Shown here in pieces: positions 51,979 to 61,460 of a stretch of DNA of 64,000 nucleotides. Every line of letters starts with the position of its first letter. Position 1 is the stretch's first letter. The position numbers and the translations under genes were made by a program. Below the pieces are notes generated by a model, which was not told the origin of the DNA, searched no databases, and was given only the letters and a program-made list of their open reading frames with translations. Origin of the DNA: Hyphomicrobiales bacterium (GTDB lineage: Bacteria; Pseudomonadota; Alphaproteobacteria; Rhizobiales; Xanthobacteraceae); NCBI GenBank assembly GCA_017305535.1, contig JAFKKN010000011.1, forward strand, positions 62,001 to 126,000. Direction: 5' to 3'.

Positions 51979-53718
51979 ATGAGCACCCAGCGCCGTTTTT
52001 TCCGAGCCAACAGCCCATCGTCTTCGACAATGCCGAGTTCTTCCTCGGCGCACGGTCTATCTTCCCTGTCGTCGCGAAAGAGAAAATTCGTCAAGCCGAT
52101 CTTGCTGACCATCGGATTGTCCGGATTCGTCATTGTCCTGGTGGATGGCGTTTCTGTCGACGGAATATTCAACAACAGGGCCTCGACGGGCGACACCTCG
52201 GTTACCGTGGTGCAGAAGGCTCTCGCTGCCGATTCGAGCCGAAACCCCCAGCCGGTTCAGGTTTTGGCTGAATACTCGCTTCCGACGATGGCTTCATCGA
52301 ATGCGCTGATCCGTGCCTCGACAGGCAACGCTATGATAGAGTCCAGCACCAAGACAAACAGCGAGCCTCCGAAGACCATTAATCCGACGGTCAATACCGC
52401 GCGGGACCCGTCGTCAGCGACAACGATGTCATTCGGCGTCGGTGACAAACTCAAGATCGCCTTTTATGAGCGCCTGGATGTCGAGGCGGACAAATGGGGG
52501 CGTCCGTCTTCCGCGCTGCGCAGCATTCAGCAACGTCCGGAATTGAGTGGCGAATACACCGTTCAGGAGGATGGCACGGTTTCCATCCCCTTGCTTGGCT
52601 CCATCTCAATCGTCAATCGCTCTGAACAGCAGGTGCATACTGCCCTGGATGAGGCCTTCGCGCATCTGCTGGGTCGCAAGGGAATGGTCAATGTGGTGCT
52701 GCTGGAGCGTGCGCCGATCTATGTTCTAGGGCCGGTCAAGAACCCCGGCTCGTTCAAATACGTACCCGGCGCGACGGTGTTGCACGCCATCGCGATGGCT
52801 GGCGGCCTTGACCGAGGGCCGAACGATCCATGGACCAAGGTGGAAACCGTTCGGGAAATTCAGAAGCGGAGCGGCGCAGCCGGGACCGTGGTGAAATTGA
52901 TCGCGCGTGACGCAGTCCTGAAAGCCGAACGCGACGGAAAGCCACCCAGAGTTCCGCTTCAGTTGATCGATATGATCGGCGCGGGTGAGGCGACCCGTCT
53001 CGTCAATGAGCAGAGCGACCGACGCAAGGCCATCGTTCAGGCACGCAAGGATCGCGAGCAGGCGATGGCAAGTTCGGTCGAATCCGCAAGGCAAGACCTG
53101 CAGATGTACGGGCACACCACATCGCTCGACAAGCTCATCAAGATGCGCCAGGAGCGTGTCGACAACACACGCGCGCTGGTGGAGCGTAACATTGTCTCAA
53201 AGTCGATGTTGAGCCAGGTTGAAGGCGAATTGTCCGATGCCGAGCAGCGACGGCAGGACGCCGTTAATCAGTATGGAATAGCCAAACAGCGGCTTGCATC
53301 GCTGGTGGCCGAGAAGCTCAAGGTTCAGGCCGATCTCGAGAACGATCTGGCGATTGAGATTGACGCGGTCGAACGTCAAATCGCTGATAACCAGCGTGAG
53401 ATGAACACGAGCGAGGGAATTTTGCAGAACTTGCCGGTTACGACGAACGTTTCGTTCTCGCCCTCGAAGCAGAAGTCGGGTGGCGTAACCTATCAGATCG
53501 TGCGGCGGACCATGACCGGACCAATCAACATTGCAGCCGACGGCATGACGCTGTTGCGGCCGGGTGATCTCGTCAACATCACCGTAGCAGCAGGCGATAC
53601 AACCGGATCCGCAGCGACGTCGTCACCTCAGACAACGCCGGTTACAGTACCTGATAATGGGCTGACATTACGTAACGTCGATAATCGCGAGATCGGCCGC
53701 ACGGTCGCACAGGAGTGA
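51979..53718 (+). CDS. Polysaccharide export protein, ExoF/Wza-like (OPX family)
   Basis: The 579-residue protein has a Ser-rich N-terminus, one membrane segment (KPILLTIGLSGFVIVLVDGV, about 39-58), a Poly_export domain (about 150-240: FGVGDKLKIAFYERLDVE, DGTVSIPLLGSISIV), an SLBB-like segment (VYVLGPVKNPGSFKYVPGATVLHA-type, about 245-275) and a long coiled coil (about 340-480). This matches rhizobial ExoF-type proteins rather than lipoprotein Wza. It would form the envelope export path for polysaccharide made by the operon at 54-63.5 kb. No tyrosine autokinase partner is in the window. Confidence 0.88.
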   Translation: MSTQRRFFRANSPSSSTMPSSSSAHGLSSLSSRKRKFVKPILLTIGLSGFVIVLVDGVSVDGIFNNRASTGDTSVTVVQKALAADSSRNPQPVQVLAEYSLPTMASSNALIRASTGNAMIESSTKTNSEPPKTINPTVNTARDPSSATTMSFGVGDKLKIAFYERLDVEADKWGRPSSALRSIQQRPELSGEYTVQEDGTVSIPLLGSISIVNRSEQQVHTALDEAFAHLLGRKGMVNVVLLERAPIYVLGPVKNPGSFKYVPGATVLHAIAMAGGLDRGPNDPWTKVETVREIQKRSGAAGTVVKLIARDAVLKAERDGKPPRVPLQLIDMIGAGEATRLVNEQSDRRKAIVQARKDREQAMASSVESARQDLQMYGHTTSLDKLIKMRQERVDNTRALVERNIVSKSMLSQVEGELSDAEQRRQDAVNQYGIAKQRLASLVAEKLKVQADLENDLAIEIDAVERQIADNQREMNTSEGILQNLPVTTNVSFSPSKQKSGGVTYQIVRRTMTGPINIAADGMTLLRPGDLVNITVAAGDTTGSAATSSPQTTPVTVPDNGLTLRNVDNREIGRTVAQE

Positions 53719-53862
53719 GGACGGGGATTGTCCCCAAGACTTGTACAAAGACGTGTTCTCAACAAGGTGTGCCCGGGAACATGTCACCCCACGCCTCCCT
53801 CGGTACTCGGTAAGGCGCTCCGCCCACCGCCGAACGAGGAACTGATCGATCGCGAAGCCGCT

Positions 53863-53898
53863 ATGCCCGCCGACATCGAGAGCGATGTCGGCGGGCAT
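53863..53898. terminator. Strong bidirectional hairpin
   Basis: A perfect 16-bp stem (53863-53878 with 53883-53898) with an AGAG tetraloop lies between the convergent ExoF-like and methyltransferase genes. It is the likely terminator for both. Confidence 0.75.
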
Positions 53899-54007
53899 TC
53901 GTTTGCGTTATCCCGATCGGGCGGGTTGGACGGCTTCAGTCGTGGTGACAAGACAGGCGTACTTCTTCTGGTTTCGCGAACCAGCTGGTGCTTTGGGAAG
54001 CGGCCGC

Positions 54008-54802
54008 TCAGGAATCGAATGGTCGGGTTGCCACGATCAAGGTCGAAACGCCGAACTTGCGCAAGGGCGTCTTTTCGATCTGTGGCATCATCTGCCGGTA
54101 TGCCGATATCACGCTCGCCGGTAGCCATTGATAGAGCTCGAACACAGGCAGAACGTAATCGACTTTGCTGATCTCGAAGCCCGCGGAGGCGACGATATCG
54201 CGCAATTCATGAGGCCAGTAATTTCGCGCCGCCATGGCTCGCGCGGACCACGAACTCGGCAGCCAGGGAAGCAGCGGAATAGGGAAGCCGAAGTCGTGGT
54301 TAAACAGCCGCATCCCATGCCCCTCGAACGGAAACCAGCGATTTGGGCTCATCACCACCAGATGACCGCCGGGCTTCAGAACCCGTCGGATTTCCCGCAG
54401 GGTTGCCGCCTCGTCGACGACATGCTCAAGAACTTCGTTCAGCAACGCCGCGTCGACGGACGCAGTCGGCAACGGGAAGTCGTCGGTGCAGCAGTAGTAT
54501 TCAACCGTATCTTGCGGTCCAACGCCATTCTCGGCGTTCGCTTCCTTGCGCGCGATCGCTGCGTCAATCCGGGATTGCTCTGGATCGACACCGATCGCCT
54601 TCTCCGCGCCCCACGCGACCAGAGCTTCCGTGTAGCCACCATCGGCGCAGCCGCAATCGAGCCAGACGCCGTGCAGAAGTCCCAGATCTTTCAGCTTCCC
54701 GAGCCGGTAAGCGACATTGCTGCCGATTGCGGTCGAACTGCCGGGGTGAGGATAACGCGGTGCGGTCCGCGCGCGCGACAGAGACAATTCATTCGCGGCC
54801 AT
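54008..54802 (-). CDS. Class I SAM-dependent methyltransferase
   Basis: The 264-residue protein has SAM-binding motif I (WLDCGCADGGYTEAL), the acidic VDPEQ after strand 2, LLNEVLEHVVDE and the post-motif LKPGGHLVVMSPN. It is typical of methyltransferases that modify sugars or lipid intermediates in polysaccharide clusters. It is the last gene of the minus-strand operon, 82 bp after the flippase gene. Confidence 0.85.
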   Translation of the reverse strand: MAANELSLSRARTAPRYPHPGSSTAIGSNVAYRLGKLKDLGLLHGVWLDCGCADGGYTEALVAWGAEKAIGVDPEQSRIDAAIARKEANAENGVGPQDTVEYYCCTDDFPLPTASVDAALLNEVLEHVVDEAATLREIRRVLKPGGHLVVMSPNRWFPFEGHGMRLFNHDFGFPIPLLPWLPSSWSARAMAARNYWPHELRDIVASAGFEISKVDYVLPVFELYQWLPASVISAYRQMMPQIEKTPLRKFGVSTLIVATRPFDS

Positions 54803-54884
54803 GTGTTGCTTCCTTCCTTTTCGATGGGGATGCTTCGCGGTGCTTCAAACGCAGTCGATAGTCGTATGTCATGACTGCGGCTCC

Positions 54885-56213
54885 TCAAATCTGAAGCGGC
54901 GGGGCCGCGAGTTCACGCGAGCGGCTGATCGGAAAACCCAGGTTTGTTCCAAAAGCCCAGACCAGCACCGCGCATATGCCTTCGATGCTGACGGCGACGG
55001 TCCAGCCGATCACAAGGCCTTCCAGTCCGCCGAGCTTGGCGCCGAGAACCAGAAGGCCCAGTTCCAGCAATCCGCCAAGTGCGAATGGAACGGAGGCCCG
55101 ACGCATGGTGTCGCCCAGTCGCGCCAGCGTGCAGGCATGAAACTTCAGCGTCGATCCAAGCAAACTGAAGCCGAGGAGGCGCAGGCTTGAGCCGGCGATT
55201 TCCCGGTAGGTTGGATTGAATATCTCCAGGATCTGTTCCGAATAGACGAGAATAAAGAGGGCACCGGCCAACGAGAACCCGAGCGATATAGTGATCGACA
55301 CGATGAAATGATGCCGTGACTTGCTCGGTCCCGCTCTGACGACTGGAAACAAAACTGTGGCCAGGACCGCCGGGATCACGGCAGCCGTGGAGACGAGCAT
55401 CCAAAGTGCAGCGAAGGCGGCTGTGGCTGCCGGCGACAGCAGCACGAGCACGAGGTAGGGCACAATAATGCCGGGCGCCTGCAATGTGACATCGAGGGCG
55501 TAGTGATCGAACACCTTGTGCCGGAGCGTATGAAGCAGGCGGAAGTCGGGGGCTCCGACAAGACGGCGCGCGCCGCCCCTGGTCAAAAGATCGACCGCGA
55601 TCCAGGACGTCAGGATTCCGGCCACCCAGGTGAGAAGGATCGCTGTGCTGGAAGTCTGGCCGACGACGGGGATGGCAGCGATCAACATCAGTTTGAAGAC
55701 GGAAAACAGAACCTGTTGGGTCATCCGGGTGGCGCTGTTCAAGCTGCCTACGAATGCTTGACTGACGACCATGGTAAAGGCCGTCAGGCTGCAACCGAGC
55801 ACGAACAGGACGCCCGCGAACCATCCCTCGATCAGATTGGTGGACGCGACGAAATGTGCCACGAAAACGAACGACAATGCCAAGCCGAAAGCCAGCGCGA
55901 CCCCGACCGTTGCTGCCGCGCCGACAAGGCTGGGGGTTTTGCTGGGATACCGGACGATCTCGCCTATCATCAGGGTCCCAAGCCCTGCTTCGCCGAGTAA
56001 GCCTATGAGGCCGACGACGGACAAAAGAGCGGAGGCGCTGCCGATTGCTTCCGGCGGGAAAGTCCGGGCGGCAAGCCACCAGTAGGCAAAGCCAAGGCCG
56101 GCGGTCGCGATCGTTCCAATCGCCAGCGCGCCCGAATTCATAGCGAGGGTCGCGCTGTCCTGAAGCGCGGTACGCATACGAACGAAAGCCGCCCTCGCGG
56201 TTGCTATCGGCAC
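54885..56213 (-). CDS. Polysaccharide flippase (Wzx/MATE-like)
   Basis: The 442-residue polytopic protein has about 12 hydrophobic helices and the oligosaccharide flippase pattern (SGALAIGTIATAGLGFAYWW; FPPEAIGSASALLSVVGLIG; EAGLGTLMIGEI). It should flip lipid-linked repeat units across the inner membrane. It overlaps the upstream glycosyltransferase gene by 10 bp. Confidence 0.87.
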   Translation of the reverse strand: MPIATARAAFVRMRTALQDSATLAMNSGALAIGTIATAGLGFAYWWLAARTFPPEAIGSASALLSVVGLIGLLGEAGLGTLMIGEIVRYPSKTPSLVGAAATVGVALAFGLALSFVFVAHFVASTNLIEGWFAGVLFVLGCSLTAFTMVVSQAFVGSLNSATRMTQQVLFSVFKLMLIAAIPVVGQTSSTAILLTWVAGILTSWIAVDLLTRGGARRLVGAPDFRLLHTLRHKVFDHYALDVTLQAPGIIVPYLVLVLLSPAATAAFAALWMLVSTAAVIPAVLATVLFPVVRAGPSKSRHHFIVSITISLGFSLAGALFILVYSEQILEIFNPTYREIAGSSLRLLGFSLLGSTLKFHACTLARLGDTMRRASVPFALGGLLELGLLVLGAKLGGLEGLVIGWTVAVSIEGICAVLVWAFGTNLGFPISRSRELAAPPLQI

Positions 56214-57481
56214 GGCGGGCCTCCCGATATCTGATGCACTGGCACCACGGCACGGTCGGCAGCGGGGCGCAGGACTTCCCGGTAGACTTGCTCGATCCGG
56301 CTAACGACGGCGCTCGCCTTGAGACTTTCAACGCGGGCAAGGCTTGCCGTTCCCAGTTGGGTCAGCAGGGCAGGGTTATCGAGAAGTCGCTGCATCGCCC
56401 GGCGCAGGGCTTGCGTGTCGCCAGCGGGGACGAGAAGGCCGGTTTCTCCGGCGTCGACGAGGTCCGGCATCCCGCCGATGTCGGACGCGACAATCGCCTT
56501 GCCGCACGCCATCGCCTCCATGATCACGGTGGCGCAAGCCTCGGGTCCGACCGACGGCAAAACGCCGAATAGCGAATGTCGCCATGCATGCATGATCGTG
56601 GAATGCGGTAACGTGCCGAGGGCACGCACGTTCGCTGGAAGATCGGTCGGCGTATCGGGGGCGCGGCGTCCAATCAGAACGAGCGGCGGGGCTCGTTTCA
56701 GGCCTGCGTAGGCGTTCAAGAGAACGTCGATGCCCTTGAGGCGCATCATATCACCCACGAACAGAATGAATCCGTCCGCAGGCATCAGGTCGAGCTGGGA
56801 GTCCTGCGGGTCAGGCTCGCCGACATTGTCGGGCACGAAATTGGGAATAACTTCGTAAGGCGTGTCGCTTCCGCTCAATCCGGTGTGGCGCGCCACCGCG
56901 TGGCTCACCGGAATGAAGCGATCCACCATGCGACGGGCGGCGAAACTCGATGCCATGTTGCCCAATGTAGTCACGCCCGCCTTCGCCGCGCCGTAATGAC
57001 GCGTGGCGCAACGCAGGCACTTCGACAGTGTGGGGCCGCCACACAGATGCTCGCCCAGATGCATAAAGTTCTTCTTGGCGCAGACGAGGCCGTAATCGTG
57101 AAGTGTCACGACGAGCGGCGCTCCACTGAAGGGCTTTACCGGCAGGAAGGAGGCGTAGATCCAGTTGTGGGCATGGACGACATCCGGCTTCTCCTGCGTG
57201 ACCAGTCGCTTCAGGGCCAGTGTCAGTTCAGGGTCGGGGAATGGCGGTGCATGTCGTCGTTCGGAATCGGCGTGAATGGCCGGCAGGCGCTGAAGCGTGC
57301 CCCGCAGGCGATGCACGCGGACAGTGCCGTCCATCTCGATATCCGGCGATCCGGGATGCATCGTGGTTCCGACAATGACGTCGTGTCCGCGTTGTGCCAG
57401 CGTGGCACCGAGATTGCGCACGTGCCGCTCCTCTCCACCGATCACCGGAGGATAGAATTGAGACAGCAGCAGAATGCGCAT
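56204..57481 (-). CDS. Glycosyltransferase family 4
   Basis: The 425-residue GT-B protein has the acceptor-side Gly-rich loop (YPPVIGGEERHVRNLG), VHAHNWIY, LHDYGLVC, the donor-side FVGDMMRLKG and the EX7E-type region in GPEACATVIMEAMACGKAIVAS. AAAGGAGA precedes the ATG at 57481. It adds a hexose-type sugar to the lipid-linked repeat unit; donor and acceptor are unknown. Confidence 0.88.
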   Translation of the reverse strand: MRILLLSQFYPPVIGGEERHVRNLGATLAQRGHDVIVGTTMHPGSPDIEMDGTVRVHRLRGTLQRLPAIHADSERRHAPPFPDPELTLALKRLVTQEKPDVVHAHNWIYASFLPVKPFSGAPLVVTLHDYGLVCAKKNFMHLGEHLCGGPTLSKCLRCATRHYGAAKAGVTTLGNMASSFAARRMVDRFIPVSHAVARHTGLSGSDTPYEVIPNFVPDNVGEPDPQDSQLDLMPADGFILFVGDMMRLKGIDVLLNAYAGLKRAPPLVLIGRRAPDTPTDLPANVRALGTLPHSTIMHAWRHSLFGVLPSVGPEACATVIMEAMACGKAIVASDIGGMPDLVDAGETGLLVPAGDTQALRRAMQRLLDNPALLTQLGTASLARVESLKASAVVSRIEQVYREVLRPAADRAVVPVHQISGGPPCR

Positions 57482-57500
57482 GATCGCGTCTCCTTTGTCT

Positions 57501-58259
57501 TCAGGTGCCAGGCACCAGGGCCGAAACGCTGCGATAGAGACGATTATCGTCCTGCCGATAAAGCCTTGCCTCGGCCTTTTGCGCGGTACTCTGAACGGGC
57601 ACGGGGATTTCCCGCGTCCAGGTGTCGCCCGGCGCGAGTGTGAGCGAGCGGAAGATAGCGAACGGCCGCCCGCTGAGCGTGACTTCAAGATTGAAGCGCT
57701 CGGTCTTCGGTTCGGCGTTTCGAACTCCGATGGTCAGTCGATCGGTGCCGGCATTCACGGGGGGCAGCATCCAGAATTCGACATACTTGAATTGTTGTTG
57801 ATCCGCTTCGTCCCGGACAGCCAGCGCATATGCGCCGGTCGTGATCAGGACGGCGATGGCGAACGTGATCCCGTGCCAGAGCCGGAGTCCTGTCGGTCGT
57901 GGCCATGACGGCAGATCGGAATCTTCGTGGCGAATAGTGGTCAGCAGCGATGCGCCGACCGTCACGATCCAGAACCAGGCCGCCCAACCAAGCGGCGTCA
58001 GAATATCCAGGGCGTTCAGTACGAGGCCACCGGCGATCCCGGTGGCAAGACTTGCCCCCACCGCGTAAGCTAGGTGCTCCGGCAACGACGTGCTTCTCAC
58101 GCCGAAAGCCCGCAGTACCACATGGCCCGAAATCAGGAGAACCATGGGCCCGCCAAGAATGGTACGTAGCAGCGTACTGTCGGTGACGGCAACGACCGCT
58201 ACCATTGCGGTTGCCCATGCGCACGCTGCCGAAAGATCCTTATTACTATGAATGCCCAT
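57501..58259 (-). CDS. DUF1616-like membrane protein
   Basis: The 252-residue protein has about four N-terminal membrane helices (to about residue 145) and a C-terminal extracytoplasmic beta-rich domain (VGVRNAEPKTERFNLEV-like, then LTLAPGDTWTREI) resembling DUF1616. Members are often found in exopolysaccharide clusters with membrane glycosyltransferase-like proteins. It overlaps the preceding gene by 14 bp. Function unknown. Confidence 0.7.
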   Translation of the reverse strand: MGIHSNKDLSAACAWATAMVAVVAVTDSTLLRTILGGPMVLLISGHVVLRAFGVRSTSLPEHLAYAVGASLATGIAGGLVLNALDILTPLGWAAWFWIVTVGASLLTTIRHEDSDLPSWPRPTGLRLWHGITFAIAVLITTGAYALAVRDEADQQQFKYVEFWMLPPVNAGTDRLTIGVRNAEPKTERFNLEVTLSGRPFAIFRSLTLAPGDTWTREIPVPVQSTAQKAEARLYRQDDNRLYRSVSALVPGT

Positions 58260-60228
58260 GCAACCCCCTCACGTCGTAGATGACGATGAAGCCGTTGTCG
58301 TAGATGCGGGTGATGCCTTCGATGCCGTCGAACTTGAGCAAAGCCTCGGCCGACAGCGGTGCCGCGCTTCTTGGCTCCCACGGCTCGAAGTAGAAGCCGA
58401 GCACCGGTAGAGCCGTCGAGAGGCGCAAGTCGATCAGCAGGAAGTCGATGGGACCGTTCGCGAGTGCCCAATACGCATCGGAATCCAGTTGCTCGGCCCT
58501 GAAGATGCGTCCGGCATCGACGCCGTCTGCGACGGCGACCCTCGCGTCCTGACGCCCATAGCCGGCAAGCAGCAGGCGATTGATGCGATCGGAGGTAAAG
58601 CGGTTGCCCGGACCGAGCCACCTCTTGGTCCATAACGCGGTTTCGATTCCCATCGGTTCGATTGATTGCTCGTCGGCTCCGACCTTGTAGCGTCCCTGAA
58701 TCGGATTGAGCGAAGCACTGGTCACGCCGCCGAGGACAATGATCGACAACGCCAAGGCCGGCACGATATTGCGCCAGCTTTGCGGCGATCGGCGTTGCCA
58801 ATAGTGGACGACGCCGACCGCGACCACCACGCCAACGCCGAAGAACGCCAGCGTTCCCATGCGGTTTCCGATTTCCCAGCCGCCGATGCTCAATCGAAAA
58901 GCGACCGAGATCGGAAATCCGAAGGCCAGCAATGCGAGAAACACCAGGCGGCTCTCGCGCCAGCGACGCCCCAGAACATCCTTGATCGCAAGCCGCCCGG
59001 TGCGGTCGCCGCGCGGTGCCGCCAAGGCCAATGATCGGAAAAATCCTGTTGCCAAACCGACCGCCGTGAACAGGATCGCGAACAGGGTAATCGCGCGCAT
59101 ACCGAAGGGCTGTGCCGGCGCCGAGGCATCGCTGATCACGGGCCGGTCCGCGAACAGGTGGTGAAACTTGCCGAGCAGGTTTTTGACGCCTTCCTCGACG
59201 ACCGGGCCAAGGTAATTGACGATATGCGTGCCCCGGATTTCCATCCAGATGAGCGGCAAGGCGATGGCGAATATCGCGACGAAGGCGGTGTACTTTGTTT
59301 CGGATCGCAATGGATTGTCGCGGCGCAGAGCCTCGAAAACCGCCACTGCCCCGAGATAGATGACGGCATAAGCGGCCGAGAGATGATGCGTCAGCGCGAG
59401 CGCGGACAGCAGCAGGACGATCAATCCGACGGCGCGCAGCCTTGGCGCTCCGACGAGATGTTGTGACGCCGCTTCAATCGAAAAAATCAATGCGCAGAAG
59501 ACAAGGCCGAGGCTCTCATAAGAGAACATCGATTCGAACAGCACGAAAGTCGAGCAGCTCATGTAGACGAGACAGCCAATGGCCGCGATGCGCGCCGATC
59601 CCGAGATCTTTTCGTAGAATAGAAAGAGCGCGGTGATGAACGTTCCTTTCAGGACGGCCAGCAACAGCGTCCCCGCCGCGAAAATCGACAATCCGCTCAG
59701 GTCGGCGATTGCAGCGGTTACGATCTCCAGCGCAAGATATGACGGGCCGACCTGAAGCAATGGATTGGACAGAAACAATTTATGCGCCGTCATCAGATCG
59801 GCCGCGGCGATCCAATGCAGAAATTCGTCGTGTCCGACGAAGCTGGTCGGCGAGTGGACCACCTTGTAGTAGAACAGTGCCTCAACGAGCAGGAACAAGA
59901 GGAAGAAGCGCTCGCCCCTGGCCACCTGTGGCCATGCGACCCGAAGGCTGATGGGAACGACAAGCAGAACGACGCCGGACCAGAACCACAGCATCGCCAT
60001 TGCTGCGTCGCCACGCCGTCCGGCGCCATGCCCTTCCACCACGAGGAGCAGAGCGATGGCCGCGACCATGCACAGAACGGCGACGAATCCGAAGCTCGTC
60101 GAGCGCTGCCGGGTCTCGATGCTGTCGCCATAAAGATCGGGGCCGATCACAGCCAGAACGGGTTGAACCCAGCCTTGAAGCGATCCAAGGCGAGCCTCGG
60201 CGACGGAATCGGCTGGCATCAACGCCAT
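58246..60228 (-). CDS. Large polytopic membrane protein (possible polymerase or GT-C glycosyltransferase)
   Basis: The 660-residue protein has about 12 or more helices across the first 520 residues and a C-terminal soluble domain of about 140 residues with DRINRLLLAGYGRQD and DNGFIVIYDVRG. The layout recalls Wzy-like polymerases or GT-C enzymes, but no diagnostic motif is certain. The start is ATG (ALMPADS follows) after GGGGACA. It overlaps genes at both ends (10 and 14 bp). Confidence 0.7.
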   Translation of the reverse strand: MALMPADSVAEARLGSLQGWVQPVLAVIGPDLYGDSIETRQRSTSFGFVAVLCMVAAIALLLVVEGHGAGRRGDAAMAMLWFWSGVVLLVVPISLRVAWPQVARGERFFLLFLLVEALFYYKVVHSPTSFVGHDEFLHWIAAADLMTAHKLFLSNPLLQVGPSYLALEIVTAAIADLSGLSIFAAGTLLLAVLKGTFITALFLFYEKISGSARIAAIGCLVYMSCSTFVLFESMFSYESLGLVFCALIFSIEAASQHLVGAPRLRAVGLIVLLLSALALTHHLSAAYAVIYLGAVAVFEALRRDNPLRSETKYTAFVAIFAIALPLIWMEIRGTHIVNYLGPVVEEGVKNLLGKFHHLFADRPVISDASAPAQPFGMRAITLFAILFTAVGLATGFFRSLALAAPRGDRTGRLAIKDVLGRRWRESRLVFLALLAFGFPISVAFRLSIGGWEIGNRMGTLAFFGVGVVVAVGVVHYWQRRSPQSWRNIVPALALSIIVLGGVTSASLNPIQGRYKVGADEQSIEPMGIETALWTKRWLGPGNRFTSDRINRLLLAGYGRQDARVAVADGVDAGRIFRAEQLDSDAYWALANGPIDFLLIDLRLSTALPVLGFYFEPWEPRSAAPLSAEALLKFDGIEGITRIYDNGFIVIYDVRGLHGHS

Positions 60229-61379
60229 TGTGTCCCCGTCTCGGGAAACCGCTGCGGCCTGCCGCGCGGCGAAGGATGGCTTATAAGCCGACTGTTGAAG
60301 ACATCGTCGTAGACCTCGCTCAGCGCTTGGGCGCAGTCTTCCCAATCCGGCAACGCCAGATCCGGAACCCGTCGGTGGGCTCTCAACTCTTCCGCTATCG
60401 CGTTCGCGATATCTTGCGAGTTTGCATCGAGCGGAATCGCGCGGCAGAGGCCCTTCGCGGCCAGTTCTCCGAGGCCCGACGTGTTACTGACAATGACCGG
60501 TCGGCGAAGCGACAACGCTTCCATGACAGCGACGGGATGGGCTTCGTATTCACTGAACAGCACGAACAGCCCCGCACTCGCCAGCAGGTCCGCCAGTTTC
60601 TGCCGTTCGAATCCGGGAATAGCGGTAATGGTGACGCGCTTCTCAAGCCCGAGCGAAGCGACAAGGGCACGTAAGGCCTCCTCATAAGGGCCCGCGCCAA
60701 CGATCTGCAGCTTCGCCTTCGGTATCTGCCGGATCAGATCGGGCATCGCAGCGATGACACGATGATGACCCTTGTAGCGCTCGAGCCGCCCGCTCGAGAC
60801 AATCAGGTTTGGATCGACGGCAACGCCCGGACTGGGAGCGGGCATCGCGGCACCATTGGGAATGACGATGAAGTTCTCGCGCGGAACGCCCATTCGCGCA
60901 CTGAAGAAATCGGCTTCGAAATCGGAGACGCCGATCAGTCGCTCCGCCCTCGAGATCAGGGGCCGCAGCATTGCGTGCTGGGTGCGGCGCACCGCGTTCC
61001 GCAGCCGCGAAGAATGCCCGCCGCTATGAAAGGTGAGAATAAATGGCAGATCGCGGCGCAGCGTCGCCAACGTCAAAAGTCCGATCGGCACCACGAACGT
61101 GCCGTAACCCTGAAAATGAATCAGATCCCAGGACCCGCCGTGAATCGTGGCGAAAATGCCGGGGGCTATGTAGAGGTCGCTCTTCTTCGGCCATGCCGGC
61201 ACACGCCGCACGTGCATGCCGCGCACGGTTTCCTCCGCAGGCCATTCGCCTGAAGGATCGGTGGTGAGGACATCGACAGTATAGCCGCGTGCCGCCAGGC
61301 GGGGACCGACCTCCTGGATATGGGTTTCGATGCCGCCCATGAAGGGGTGGCAGCGCGCAGCAACCATCAGGATGCGCAT
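60219..61379 (-). CDS. Glycosyltransferase family 4
   Basis: The 386-residue GT-B protein has CHPFMGGIETHIQEVGPRLA, VIPNGAAMPAP, SSGRLERYKGHHR, and the EX7E-type SEYEAHPVAVMEALSLRRPVIVS region (shown in part). Two ATGs 12 bp apart (61391 and 61379) are possible; the second (MRILMVAARC) matches the family start. It overlaps the membrane-protein gene by 10 bp. Confidence 0.87.
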   Translation of the reverse strand: MRILMVAARCHPFMGGIETHIQEVGPRLAARGYTVDVLTTDPSGEWPAEETVRGMHVRRVPAWPKKSDLYIAPGIFATIHGGSWDLIHFQGYGTFVVPIGLLTLATLRRDLPFILTFHSGGHSSRLRNAVRRTQHAMLRPLISRAERLIGVSDFEADFFSARMGVPRENFIVIPNGAAMPAPSPGVAVDPNLIVSSGRLERYKGHHRVIAAMPDLIRQIPKAKLQIVGAGPYEEALRALVASLGLEKRVTITAIPGFERQKLADLLASAGLFVLFSEYEAHPVAVMEALSLRRPVIVSNTSGLGELAAKGLCRAIPLDANSQDIANAIAEELRAHRRVPDLALPDWEDCAQALSEVYDDVFNSRLISHPSPRGRPQRFPETGTQWR

Positions 61380-61460
61380 CGGTCCATCCATCCCTTCCTG
61401 CTACCCATCGCCACCACAGCATTCGTGAATTATGTCCGCGCCGATTCCCGATTACGAGGT

